From the NCBI GenBank assembly GCA_019695395.1, contig JAIBAD010000005.1:1-58445 (forward strand): a stretch of DNA of 58,445 nt, in the 5' to 3' direction. Shown one piece after another: positions 35,217 through 43,403 of this stretch; position 1 is the first letter of the stretch; each line of letters begins with the position of its first letter. A model generated the notes under the pieces. The model was not told the origin of the DNA. It saw only the letters and a program-made list of their open reading frames with translations, and searched no databases. Origin of the DNA: Alphaproteobacteria bacterium. Its GTDB lineage: Bacteria > Pseudomonadota > Alphaproteobacteria > JAEUKQ01 > JAIBAD01. The position numbers and the translations under genes are program-made.

Positions 35217-37853
35217 ATGTTTTCAGCTAATTATTTGCGGCGGGAATTTTTAGAATATTTTCGCCGTCATAATCATGAAATTGTATCATCCAGTTCGTTA
35301 ATTCCCCAAAATGACCCAACATTGCTTTTTACAAATGCAGGAATGGTACAGTTTAAAAATGTATTCACGGGCTTAGAAAAAAGAAATTATAAACGTGCGG
35401 TTACAGCACAAAAATGTATCAGAGCAGGTGGAAAGCATAATGATTTGGAAAATGTGGGGTATACAGCCCGTCACCATACATTTTTTGAAATGCTGGGTAA
35501 TTTTTCATTTGGGGATTATTTTAAAGAACAGGCAATTTACCTTGCTTGGAATTTTATTGCTAATGAACTTGGTATTAATAAAGATAAATTATCTATTACT
35601 GTTTATCATGATGATAATGATGCCTATAATCTATGGCATAAGATTTCTGGATTAGATACAAAACGTATTATTAGAATAGCATCATCCGATAATTTTTGGA
35701 GCATGGGGGATACAGGGCCATGTGGTCCATGTTCGGAAATATTTTATGATCATGGATCAGATATTCCCGGTGGCCCACCTGGAAGTACTGATGCCGATGG
35801 GGACCGTTTTATTGAAATATGGAATCTTGTTTTTATGCAATATGAACAAATTTCCAAAGAACAGCGTATTAATTTACCATCACCCTCTATTGATACAGGT
35901 ATGGGATTAGAACGTTTGACAGCTGTTTTGCAAGGTAAGCACGATAATTATGATATTGATAGTATCAGAAGTTTAATTGAAGATTCAGCAGCCTTAACCA
36001 AAACAGATCCTGATGGTACACATAAAAATTCACACCGCGTGATTGCAGACCACATTAGATCATCATGTTTCCTAATTGCGGAGGGTATTTTACCTTCGAA
36101 TGAGGGTAGGGGATATGTCTTGCGTAGAATTATGCGCCGTGCTATGCGTCATGTTCATAAAATTGGCTATCAAGATGCCCTTATGTGGCAACTGGTTCCA
36201 ACGTTAATCAATGTTATGGGACAAGCTTATCCTGAACTTGAACAAACCCAAGATTTAATTGTTGAAACCTTAAAACTTGAAGAAACCCGTTTTAAAGAAA
36301 CACTGGCCCGAGGATTAAAATTATTAGATGAAGAAATAAAAAAATTAGGTTCAGGTAAATCTTTATCGGGTGAGGTTGCTTTTAAATTATATGATACCTA
36401 TGGATTTCCACTTGATTTGACCCAAGATATTTTACGTGGCCATAATTTGGCTGTTAATCTTGACACGTTTAATCAAATTATGAATCAGCAAAAAGAACAG
36501 GCCAGAAAGGCATGGGTTGGATCGGGTGAAAAAACAACAGAAAACTTATGGTTTGATTTGTACCAAAAATATGGACCGACAGAATTTTTGGGATATACAA
36601 CAGACGAAACAGAAGGTAAAATTTTATCTTTATGTATAGATGGGAAAGAAGTCTCAACAGCCCCAACAGGTAGCGATATTATTGTTATTGCCAACCAAAC
36701 GCCATTTTATGCTGAATCTGGGGGACAAGTTGGGGATAAAGGTACATTAACAGATATAAATGGTTTGTTAATTTCTATTTCCAATACCCATAAAAAGGTA
36801 GATGGTTTATATATTCATTATGGACAAGTGATTAAAGGTACGGTTCACGTCAATCAAACCGTTACTATGAAGATAGATAAAGAACGCCGTAATAATTTAC
36901 GTTCCAATCACTCGGCAACCCATTTGCTTCATCAAGCACTTCGCAAAATTTTAGGCAAGCATGTAACCCAAAAAGGATCATTGGTTGAGGTTGATAAACT
37001 TCGCTTTGATTTTAGCCATAACTCCCCATTAACTGAAGATGAAATAGCAAAAATTGAAGAAGAGGTAAATAAACAAATTCGCCGTAATACCAAAGCCAAT
37101 GTGGTACTTATGGAAACAAAGGATGCTATTAATCAAGGTGCACTTGCCCTATTTTCTGAAAAATATGCAGACCAAGTACGAGTTGTCAGTATGGGACATG
37201 AAGATGATCATACACGCCCCTTTTCAACAGAACTTTGTGGGGGTACGCATGTTAATCGAACAGGGGATATTGGTTTTTTCAAAATTTCAGGGCAAAGTTC
37301 GGTAGGATCAGGTGTCCGAAGGATAGAGGCTGTAACCGGTCGTTATGCTGAATTATATGTACGTGACCAGCAAAAAATTATTAATGATCTTGCAACAAAA
37401 TTTAAAATTAATCCTGAAAATCTTGCCTCGAGAATTAATACATTTTTAGAAGAATATAAAATGTTAAAAAATAAACCGGTGCAAATATCCTCTAACAAAA
37501 CACAAAATAACAAAGAAGAAAAAATTATTGGGAAGATTAAACTTTTTTCTTTGCAACTTAATGAGCAGCCAAAGGATTTGAAAGGTATTGCTGATACTTT
37601 GAAAAGAGAGATTGGTTCAGGGATTATTTTACTTATTAATCAAATTGATACCAGTATTTCACTTATTGTTGCGGTGACAAATGATTTAACCCATCAATTT
37701 GATGCTGTTAAATTGGTACGTCTTGGGGCAGAAATTTTGGGTGGCAAAGGCGGGGGTGGACGCAAGGATATGGCCCAGGCTGGTGGAAATAAACCTGAAA
37801 AAATAAAAGATTGTATAGAAGCCATAGAAAATGAGATTTTAAAATCTCAATAA
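35217..37853 (+). CDS. alaS: Alanyl-tRNA synthetase
   Basis: An 878-residue AlaRS. The aminoacylation domain has RREFLEYFRRHNHEIV, PTLLFTNAGMVQFK and the class II motifs around RHHTFFEMLGN and GTGMGLERLT-like SIDTGMGLERL. The editing domain has HSATHLLHQAL and the zinc-binding CGGTHV. The C-Ala domain ends with GGKGGGGRKDMAQAGG. It charges tRNA-Ala. Length and order are normal. It lies 17 bases after recA and is probably cotranscribed with it. Confidence 0.98.
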   Translation: MFSANYLRREFLEYFRRHNHEIVSSSSLIPQNDPTLLFTNAGMVQFKNVFTGLEKRNYKRAVTAQKCIRAGGKHNDLENVGYTARHHTFFEMLGNFSFGDYFKEQAIYLAWNFIANELGINKDKLSITVYHDDNDAYNLWHKISGLDTKRIIRIASSDNFWSMGDTGPCGPCSEIFYDHGSDIPGGPPGSTDADGDRFIEIWNLVFMQYEQISKEQRINLPSPSIDTGMGLERLTAVLQGKHDNYDIDSIRSLIEDSAALTKTDPDGTHKNSHRVIADHIRSSCFLIAEGILPSNEGRGYVLRRIMRRAMRHVHKIGYQDALMWQLVPTLINVMGQAYPELEQTQDLIVETLKLEETRFKETLARGLKLLDEEIKKLGSGKSLSGEVAFKLYDTYGFPLDLTQDILRGHNLAVNLDTFNQIMNQQKEQARKAWVGSGEKTTENLWFDLYQKYGPTEFLGYTTDETEGKILSLCIDGKEVSTAPTGSDIIVIANQTPFYAESGGQVGDKGTLTDINGLLISISNTHKKVDGLYIHYGQVIKGTVHVNQTVTMKIDKERRNNLRSNHSATHLLHQALRKILGKHVTQKGSLVEVDKLRFDFSHNSPLTEDEIAKIEEEVNKQIRRNTKANVVLMETKDAINQGALALFSEKYADQVRVVSMGHEDDHTRPFSTELCGGTHVNRTGDIGFFKISGQSSVGSGVRRIEAVTGRYAELYVRDQQKIINDLATKFKINPENLASRINTFLEEYKMLKNKPVQISSNKTQNNKEEKIIGKIKLFSLQLNEQPKDLKGIADTLKREIGSGIILLINQIDTSISLIVAVTNDLTHQFDAVKLVRLGAEILGGKGGGGRKDMAQAGGNKPEKIKDCIEAIENEILKSQ

Positions 37854-37873
37854 CCAAACTAAATCAGCCCAGG

Positions 37874-37912
37874 TAAAAAATAGACCTGATAAATTTTAAT
37901 CTATCAGGTCAT
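37874..37912 (-). terminator. Terminator after icd (possibly bidirectional)
   Basis: A 9-bp stem, GACCTGATA at 37883-37891 and TATCAGGTC at 37902-37910, lies between the convergent alaS and icd ends. On the minus strand it is followed by TATTTTTT, fitting a rho-independent terminator for icd. On the plus strand there is no T run, so alaS may end less sharply here. Confidence 0.75.
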
Positions 37913-37946
37913 AGGTATAAATCTAAATTTCAATAAATCTAATATT

Positions 37947-39161
37947 TTAGGCTAATGATTTTTCAAAAGTTTGTTTAATTTTATCTAAAAAATGTTCGGT
38001 GGTAAGCCATTTTTGATTAGGACCTATTAATAAGGCTAAATCTTTTGTCATAAATCCATTTTCAACCGTATCAACACACGCTTTTTCAAGCTTTTCTGCA
38101 AAATTTTGTAATTCCAGTGTTTGATCAAATTTTCCGCGATACCATAATCCACGTGTCCATGCATAAATTGAGGCAATGGGATTGGTGGAGGTAGGATTAC
38201 CTTTTTGATGTTCGCGGTAATGTCTTGTAACAGTTCCATGGGCCGCTTCAGCTTCGACAACTTTACCATCTGGGGATAAGAGAACAGAGGTCATTAACCC
38301 TAACGATCCAAAACCTTGGGCGATGGAGTCTGATTGAACATCGCCATCATAATTTTTACATGCCCAAATAAACCCACCATTCCATTTCATTGCGCACGCG
38401 ACCATATCATCAATCAACCTATGTTCATAGGTAATATTTTTTTCTTTAAATAATTTGGCAAATTCTGTATCAAAAATATGTTGGAATATATCTTTGAAAT
38501 TTCCATCATATGATTTTAAAATGGTATTTTTAGTTGAAAGATAAACGGGCCAACCTAAGGTTAATCCATAATTAAAACATGATCTGGCAAATCCTTTGAT
38601 TGATTCATCAAGATTATACATACCCAATGCCACACCAGATTCTTTAAAATCAAAAATGGTATGCTCTTCAACTGGGCTTCCATTATCTGGGATAAATTTT
38701 AAAATTAATTTTCCAGGTGTTTTAATTTTTATATCTGTGGCGCGGTATTGATCCCCAAAAGCATGACGGCCAATAATGATGGGTTGCGTCCAACTTGGTA
38801 CCAATCGTGGTACATTTTGACAAATGATGGGTTGGCGAAATACCGTCCCATTTAAAATATTACGAATTGTACCATTTGGTGATTTCCACATTTTTTTTAG
38901 GTTAAATTCTTGAACGCGTGCTTCATCCGGGGTAATGGTTGCGCATTTGACACCAACCCCATATGTTTTAATGGCCTCCGCTGATTCAATTGTCACATAA
39001 TCATCTGTTTTATCACGGTTTTCAATATGCAAATCATAATATTTAAGATCAATATCAAGGTAGGGAAGAATAAGTTTTTGTTTAATTAAATCCCATATGA
39101 TACGTGTCATTTCATCACCGTCTAATTCCACAACCGGATTTTTCACTTTAATTTTTTGCAT
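37947..39161 (-). CDS. icd: NADP-dependent isocitrate dehydrogenase
   Basis: A 404-residue eukaryotic-type homodimeric [23 protein letters not shown] at the N-terminus, then [19 protein letters not shown], the metal-binding [10 protein letters not shown] and [14 protein letters not shown], and [17 protein letters not shown] for NADP. It turns isocitrate into 2-oxoglutarate and NADPH in the TCA cycle. ATG 39161 follows GAGGGT; the TTG at 39182 lies upstream of that Shine-Dalgarno. It is convergent with alaS and 10 bases downstream of the LOG-family gene. Confidence 0.97.
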   Translation of the reverse strand: MQKIKVKNPVVELDGDEMTRIIWDLIKQKLILPYLDIDLKYYDLHIENRDKTDDYVTIESAEAIKTYGVGVKCATITPDEARVQEFNLKKMWKSPNGTIRNILNGTVFRQPIICQNVPRLVPSWTQPIIIGRHAFGDQYRATDIKIKTPGKLILKFIPDNGSPVEEHTIFDFKESGVALGMYNLDESIKGFARSCFNYGLTLGWPVYLSTKNTILKSYDGNFKDIFQHIFDTEFAKLFKEKNITYEHRLIDDMVACAMKWNGGFIWACKNYDGDVQSDSIAQGFGSLGLMTSVLLSPDGKVVEAEAAHGTVTRHYREHQKGNPTSTNPIASIYAWTRGLWYRGKFDQTLELQNFAEKLEKACVDTVENGFMTKDLALLIGPNQKWLTTEHFLDKIKQTFEKSLA

Positions 39162-39171
39162 AGTACCCTCG

Positions 39172-39738
39172 TTATAGTTCAATAAATGGAAAATGAGATT
39201 GGATAATCTTCATAATGTCATTAATATTATCCGCAACCTCGTAAAAAGAAAAAGTTGATTTTTCTGCAAAGCCATTATCCACAATATAGTGAATTAATTT
39301 TAATAAAGGATCCCAAAATTGAAGCATATTGTAAAAAATAATGGGTTTGTTATGAAGCCCTAATTGTTTCCATGTTAACATTTCAAATGTTTCGTCTAAT
39401 GTCCCAAGACCCCCGGGCATAATAATAAAAGCATCTGCTTTTTCGGACATTAGACGTTTTCTTATATGCATATCATCAACAATGTGAAGTTCGCTAATAC
39501 CCCTGTTAGCAACCTCTGTTTCATCGAGATGATGGGGAATAATACCAATTGCTTTTCCATTATGTTCCATAATGGAGCTGGCAATCCCCCCCATAATACC
39601 GATGCGTGCCCCCCCATAAATAAGTTGGATATTATGACGTGCCATAAGCCTACCTAATTCTATAGCTTTTTCAGCTAAAATAGGGTTATTCCCGGTTCTT
39701 GAACCGCAATATACACAAATGGATAATGTTTTGGACAT
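39172..39738 (-). CDS. LOG family (cytokinin riboside 5'-monophosphate phosphoribohydrolase-like) protein
   Basis: A 188-residue LOG-family protein starting at ATG 39738 ([13 protein letters not shown]). The hallmark PGGLGTLDE lies at residues 108-116, and the nucleotide-binding [10 protein letters not shown] at 41-50. Members split N-glycosidic bonds of nucleoside monophosphates to release free base, including cytokinins and AMP. The bacterial substrate is often unknown. It is cotranscribed with icd. Confidence 0.9.
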   Translation of the reverse strand: MSKTLSICVYCGSRTGNNPILAEKAIELGRLMARHNIQLIYGGARIGIMGGIASSIMEHNGKAIGIIPHHLDETEVANRGISELHIVDDMHIRKRLMSEKADAFIIMPGGLGTLDETFEMLTWKQLGLHNKPIIFYNMLQFWDPLLKLIHYIVDNGFAEKSTFSFYEVADNINDIMKIIQSHFPFIEL

Positions 39739-39957
39739 ATTTAAAGATTTGACTTTATTGCTTGTTTTATAAGGCAAGTACTCATTTTTTAATGTTTTGC
39801 TTATCTATACATATAGGATTGGTAAATAATAGTAAAGCAAACTTAAACTTGTTCAAAACGTTAACAATCTTTAATATAAAATTATTGTTATTAAATTAAT
39901 TTATGATATGAAATATTATTATAAATAACATTAATGATAAATTTATGAGGGAATTTC
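39739..39957. other. Intergenic spacer before the damaged RTX gene
   Basis: Together with the broken leader at 39958-40108, this makes about 370 bases without an intact gene. The 219 bases here are AT-rich, carry no clear hairpin or tRNA, and must hold the promoter for the leftward LOG-icd operon. Confidence 0.5.
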
Positions 39958-40108
39958 ATGTCAGTTAAACAAAGTTGCAGAAAAATGTTAAAAAAGTAAT
40001 TCATCAAAATAATTCACTAAATATAAGTGAGCATAAAAATTCATTTAATGGTTTTTAATATTTTCACCTTATTCTCACTATTATAAAACTGGAATAGCAG
40101 CAGATGAT
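39958..40108 (+). pseudogene. Frameshifted 5' end of the RTX-repeat gene
   Basis: A well-placed GAGGGA (39948-39953) precedes ATG 39958, but that frame closes after 13 codons (MSVKQSCRKMLKK). The next coherent stretch is in another frame (VIHQNNSLNISEHKNSFNGF from 39996, stop at 40056). The RTX repeats lie in a third frame, open from 40049 (WFLIFSPYSHYYKTGIAADD). Both frame changes coincide with A or T runs (39990-39995 and 40052-40056). Restoring two single-base indels would give one continuous gene of about 238 residues. This is decay or a homopolymer sequence error. Confidence 0.6.
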
Positions 40109-40672
40109 GTGATTACTGGTAAAGTGGATGATTATAATCACCTTTTAGGGTTAGGTGGAAATGATTTTATTACAGGTGGTGATTTATCAGATGATATCGA
40201 TGGTGGAGATGGTAATGATGTCATTATTTCAGGATTAAGTGGTGGTAAGGTAGAAGGAGGTAATGGCGATGATTTAATATTAGATTTTTGTGGATCTAAT
40301 AAGTTCATGGGTGCGGATGGTAATGATAAAATTTATGGTGGAAGTGATCGTGATACTATTTGGGGTGAGAGTGGGGATGACCAAATTGATGGCAATTCAG
40401 ATGATGATATAATTTATGGCGGAAATGGGCATGATATTATTGAAGGTAATAATGGTAATGATGTGATTTATGGAGATGGGGATGAAGATAATATTAATGG
40501 TGGTGATGGAAATGACATTCTTTATGGCGGAAACGGCAATGATAGTATAGATGCAGGATCATGTATCAGTATGGATACTGTCAATAGCGGAAGTGGATTG
40601 GATTCTGTTAGTTTTCGATATGCATCTTATAATTACTCCATACGCCGAATAAATATAAAGCCAAGTAGTTGA
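40109..40672 (+). CDS. RTX/hemolysin-type calcium-binding nonapeptide-repeat protein (5' end disrupted)
   Basis: The remaining frame encodes 187 residues dominated by GGxGxDxxx-type repeats (GGDGNDVIISG, GGNGDDLIL, GADGNDKIYGG, GGNGHDIIEG, GDGDEDNINGGDGNDILYGGNGNDSI). These fold into a calcium-binding parallel beta-roll. RTX proteins are exported by type I secretion with an uncleaved C-terminal signal; no secretion genes are in the window. The C-terminus (SYNYSIRRINIKPSS) is short and may keep a signal. The GTG at 40109 has no ribosome-binding site and is not a credible natural start; see the frameshifted leader. So the annotated protein may not be made as such. Confidence 0.65.
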   Translation: MITGKVDDYNHLLGLGGNDFITGGDLSDDIDGGDGNDVIISGLSGGKVEGGNGDDLILDFCGSNKFMGADGNDKIYGGSDRDTIWGESGDDQIDGNSDDDIIYGGNGHDIIEGNNGNDVIYGDGDEDNINGGDGNDILYGGNGNDSIDAGSCISMDTVNSGSGLDSVSFRYASYNYSIRRINIKPSS

Positions 40673-40753
40673 TATGTACAAAATAAGAGCTCTTCTAAAT
40701 TATCACTGATAGCATCATCATCAAATTTTTGATTTTTTGCTCAAAAGATATTG

Positions 40754-40813
40754 ATTTTATAATAAAAAAATATTATTAAAATTATTTTATAATAAAAAAA
40801 TACTAATTAAAAC
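40754..40813 (+). repeat. Two-copy 30-bp tandem repeat
   Basis: Two 30-base units (40754-40783, 40784-40813) share an identical 19-base block, ATTTTATAATAAAAAAATA, and are similar in the remaining 11 bases. The block is A/T-only. It ends about 25 bases before the ATG of the small gene at 40838, whose AGGAGA follows it. It may contain duplicated promoter or UP-like elements, or be slippage. Confidence 0.7.
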
Positions 40814-40837
40814 ATTAATAGTTTAGGAGATACAATT

Positions 40838-41044
40838 ATGCCAATCGTAGAAACAAAAACTAATAATTTAATATCTTTAGAAATATCAACTGATGCTTAT
40901 GATAGAGCCACCGTTGAACAACTTAACTCATTAATGGCAGCATTTAACGATAACGCTATAGCTTTTAGTCAAGTTGTCAATTCTTCACAAAAAACAGATA
41001 CAATTTCTGTATTGCTTACAGCATCTAGTGCTTTCTATACATAA
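40838..41044 (+). CDS. Small orphan protein, 68 residues
   Basis: I do not recognise a family. ATG 40838 follows AGGAGA at 7 bases, and a perfect terminator follows the stop, so this looks like a genuine monocistronic gene. The 68-residue product has no membrane helix or signal peptide, is rich in Ser, Thr and Asn, and has an amphipathic helix (TVEQLNSLMAAFNDN). It sits between the damaged RTX gene and the lone terminase-like gene. A role with the RTX protein is possible but not shown. Confidence 0.65.
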   Translation: MPIVETKTNNLISLEISTDAYDRATVEQLNSLMAAFNDNAIAFSQVVNSSQKTDTISVLLTASSAFYT

Positions 41045-41075
41045 TCCATTTTCTAAATTATAAGAAATTAAATTT

Positions 41076-41114
41076 AAAGACCTTTCATTTTTTAAAAATG
41101 AAAGGTCTTTTTAC
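41076..41114 (+). terminator. Strong rho-independent terminator after the 68-residue gene
   Basis: A 17-bp near-perfect stem (AAAGACCTTTCATTTTT at 41076-41092, AAAAATGAAAGGTCTTT at 41094-41110) with a one-base loop (A at 41093) is followed by TTTTT. It begins 31 bases after the stop codon. Confidence 0.92.
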
Positions 41115-41282
41115 CTTAAATTGTTATAAGAGGTTATCTATAAGATCCTTATTTTTCTTGGCTTTTTCTCTTATCCCTTAATAATTTTAAAAAAGTACTG
41201 GACAAACATACAAAAATATGATAGGAATAAGCCTATAATAATATGAGTCCTATTAAACTGTTTGTAACCAGAAAGAATTGCC

Positions 41283-41765
41283 ATGTCAGATAATTTTAAA
41301 AATATCCCCTATGATCCGGTTATTGGCCAAAAAATTTGTATAAAAATTGCCCAGGGTTATGAATTAGAAAATTTGGGGGATGAATTTCCAAATTTAGATC
41401 AAATAATGCTTTGGCTTAATGAAGAGGAAGAATTTTTCCAAAAATATCAACGCGCCAAACATTTATATTCTGATATTTTAACTGATCGCGCGAATGGTAT
41501 CGTTAAAAAAGCATATCAATTACTTAATAATTCTGATGTTTCTTTAACCCCATCCCAAAGGTTGGCCTATAGCAGAATGGTGATTGCAACAACCAAATGG
41601 ATGGTCAATCGATATACTAAACCCATGAGCCGTAAAAATATTATGCAATCTGATCGATTGTCCCCAAATCAGATTAAAAGAGTACAGAAAATAAAAGATT
41701 GGGTTGATCCTATCCCCAATAATTCTTTTAGGGGTGAGTATGTACCGCAAACAAATATACCATAA
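41283..41765 (+). CDS. Phage terminase small-subunit-like DNA-binding protein
   Basis: A 160-residue protein whose central part (EFFQKYQRAKHLYSDILTDR) matches the helical pattern of Sf6-type small terminases. The N-terminal half (IGQKICIKIAQGYELENLGDEFPNLDQIMLWL) looks like the helix-turn-helix that binds the packaging site. No large terminase, portal or other phage gene is near, so it is a lone, possibly domesticated, phage protein. The start at ATG 41283 has only a weak ribosome-binding site. Family call from motifs only; another HTH family is possible. Confidence 0.6.
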   Translation: MSDNFKNIPYDPVIGQKICIKIAQGYELENLGDEFPNLDQIMLWLNEEEEFFQKYQRAKHLYSDILTDRANGIVKKAYQLLNNSDVSLTPSQRLAYSRMVIATTKWMVNRYTKPMSRKNIMQSDRLSPNQIKRVQKIKDWVDPIPNNSFRGEYVPQTNIP

Positions 41766-41906
41766 AATATTTCTAAAACTTATAGGCTATAAAAATCTTA
41801 TTACTTTAAAACCAAATTCAAGAACTTATATTTTATAGGCTGTACTTTTTATTGATGGTGGCTTAATTTATTTTAATAATTTACGAATTCTGGTTATAAT
41901 GGTTCT

Positions 41907-42587
41907 ATGTTAAAAGATATTTTTGTCCCCATTCATAAAGAAGGTTGGCCTTTTATAGGTTTTGCAGCCTTTATTACCTTTGTTTTCTTTTTAATGTGGA
42001 CACCCCTTGTGTGGCCATGTTTATTGATAACACTTTGGATTATTTATTTTTTTCGTGATCCAGAACGTATTCATAGTGATAATTTTAACGGGATTATTAG
42101 CCCAGCTGATGGCGTAGTTCAAAATATTAGGCATATATTACCACCAGAAGAATTGTGTATGAAAAAAGAGCCACATATTTGTATTAGCATTTTTATGAAC
42201 ATTTTTAACGTTCACGTCAACCGTATCCCTGCATCAGGTAAAATAACAGAATTGGTTTATAAACCAGGAAAATTTTTTAATGCGTCACTTGATAAAGCGA
42301 GTGAATTTAATGAACGTCAAATGGTCAAATTAAAACTCGATAATGACCAAGAAATTGCGTTCGTACAAATTGCAGGATTGGTTGCAAGACGTATTGTATG
42401 CTATTTAAAAATTGATCAAACTGTTTCTAAAGGTGAAAGATTTGGGCTTATCAGATTTGGAAGTAGGGTGGATTTATACATACCAAATCATTTTCCAATT
42501 CTTGTTGAAATAGGGCAAACTATGGTTGCTGGTGAAACAATCATTGCGCAGATACCCGTATCACTTGAAGAAAATAGTACTATATAA
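41907..42587 (+). CDS. psd: Phosphatidylserine decarboxylase proenzyme
   Basis: A 226-residue proenzyme of the short (bacterial type II) class. Two hydrophobic segments lie near residues 16-47, then SPADGVVQNI and HVNRIPASG follow. The self-cleavage site is RFGSRVD, where Ser186 becomes the pyruvoyl group on the small subunit. It makes phosphatidylethanolamine from phosphatidylserine. It is followed 6 bases later by pssA, the preceding enzyme of the pathway. ATG 41907 lacks a strong Shine-Dalgarno. Confidence 0.95.
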   Translation: MLKDIFVPIHKEGWPFIGFAAFITFVFFLMWTPLVWPCLLITLWIIYFFRDPERIHSDNFNGIISPADGVVQNIRHILPPEELCMKKEPHICISIFMNIFNVHVNRIPASGKITELVYKPGKFFNASLDKASEFNERQMVKLKLDNDQEIAFVQIAGLVARRIVCYLKIDQTVSKGERFGLIRFGSRVDLYIPNHFPILVEIGQTMVAGETIIAQIPVSLEENSTI

Positions 42588-42593
42588 AAATTA

Positions 42594-43391
42594 ATGCGTA
42601 AAAAACATATTCACAAATTTAGAGATCAATCTCTTAATAGACTTATTCCTAATATTTTAACTGTGCTTGCACTTTGTTCAGGATTAAGCAGCATTAAACT
42701 TGCCCTTCAGAACCACTGGGAATTTGCGGTAATGGCCATATTTTTCTCTGCTGTTTTGGATGGCTTGGATGGGCGTATTGCGCGTATGCTGAATAGCACA
42801 AGCAAATTTGGTGAAGAACTTGATTCATTATGTGATTTTGTATCCTTTGGGATTGCACCCTCCATCATTCTTTATCAATGGAGCCTTTATATCGCAGGGG
42901 GTATAGGGTGGGTTATTGCTTTATTTTATGCAGTATGTTGCGCCCTTCGCTTAGCCAGGTTTAATACACATTTAGATAACAGGGATAATTATAATATAAC
43001 GATGAAATTTTTCTATGGTATTCCAACACCTGCTGCTGCTTATTTAACTTTAATGCCTATGATTGCAAGTTTTGAATTTTCTGCCAGTTTTATTAAAGCA
43101 CCTTTATTCGTTGGATTATTTATGACGTGTATCAGTTTTTTAATGATTTCTAAAATACCAACTTTTTCTTTTAAACGCGTTAAAATTCCTTATTATTTTG
43201 TTTTACCCACTTTATTAATAGTGGGGGTATTGGCAGCATTATTGGTAAGTATGCCATGGCTTACCATGATTATTATGGGAAGCTTATATATTATCTGTAT
43301 TCCAATAAGCTTTAATGCGTACCGTAAATTATCTATAAACCCATCAATTCATACACAAATTATGGATCCAAAAGATAATATAAATAATTAA
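42594..43391 (+). CDS. pssA: CDP-diacylglycerol-serine O-phosphatidyltransferase
   Basis: A 265-residue CDP-alcohol phosphatidyltransferase. The signature DxxDGxxARx8GxxxDxxxD is complete: Asp56, Asp59-Gly60, Ala63-Arg64, Gly73, Asp77, Asp81. About seven membrane spans follow the basic N-terminus (MRKKHIHKF). It makes phosphatidylserine for Psd, encoded just upstream, so the pair is a short PE-synthesis operon. It is convergent with the RND efflux gene. Confidence 0.95.
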   Translation: MRKKHIHKFRDQSLNRLIPNILTVLALCSGLSSIKLALQNHWEFAVMAIFFSAVLDGLDGRIARMLNSTSKFGEELDSLCDFVSFGIAPSIILYQWSLYIAGGIGWVIALFYAVCCALRLARFNTHLDNRDNYNITMKFFYGIPTPAAAYLTLMPMIASFEFSASFIKAPLFVGLFMTCISFLMISKIPTFSFKRVKIPYYFVLPTLLIVGVLAALLVSMPWLTMIIMGSLYIICIPISFNAYRKLSINPSIHTQIMDPKDNINN

Positions 43392-43403
43392 AATATTATA
43401 TAA

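Noticed and set aside
40109-40560. Regularly spaced short repeats that could suggest a CRISPR or minisatellite
   Set aside because: The spacing is 27 bases and follows codons of RTX nonapeptides; these are protein repeats.
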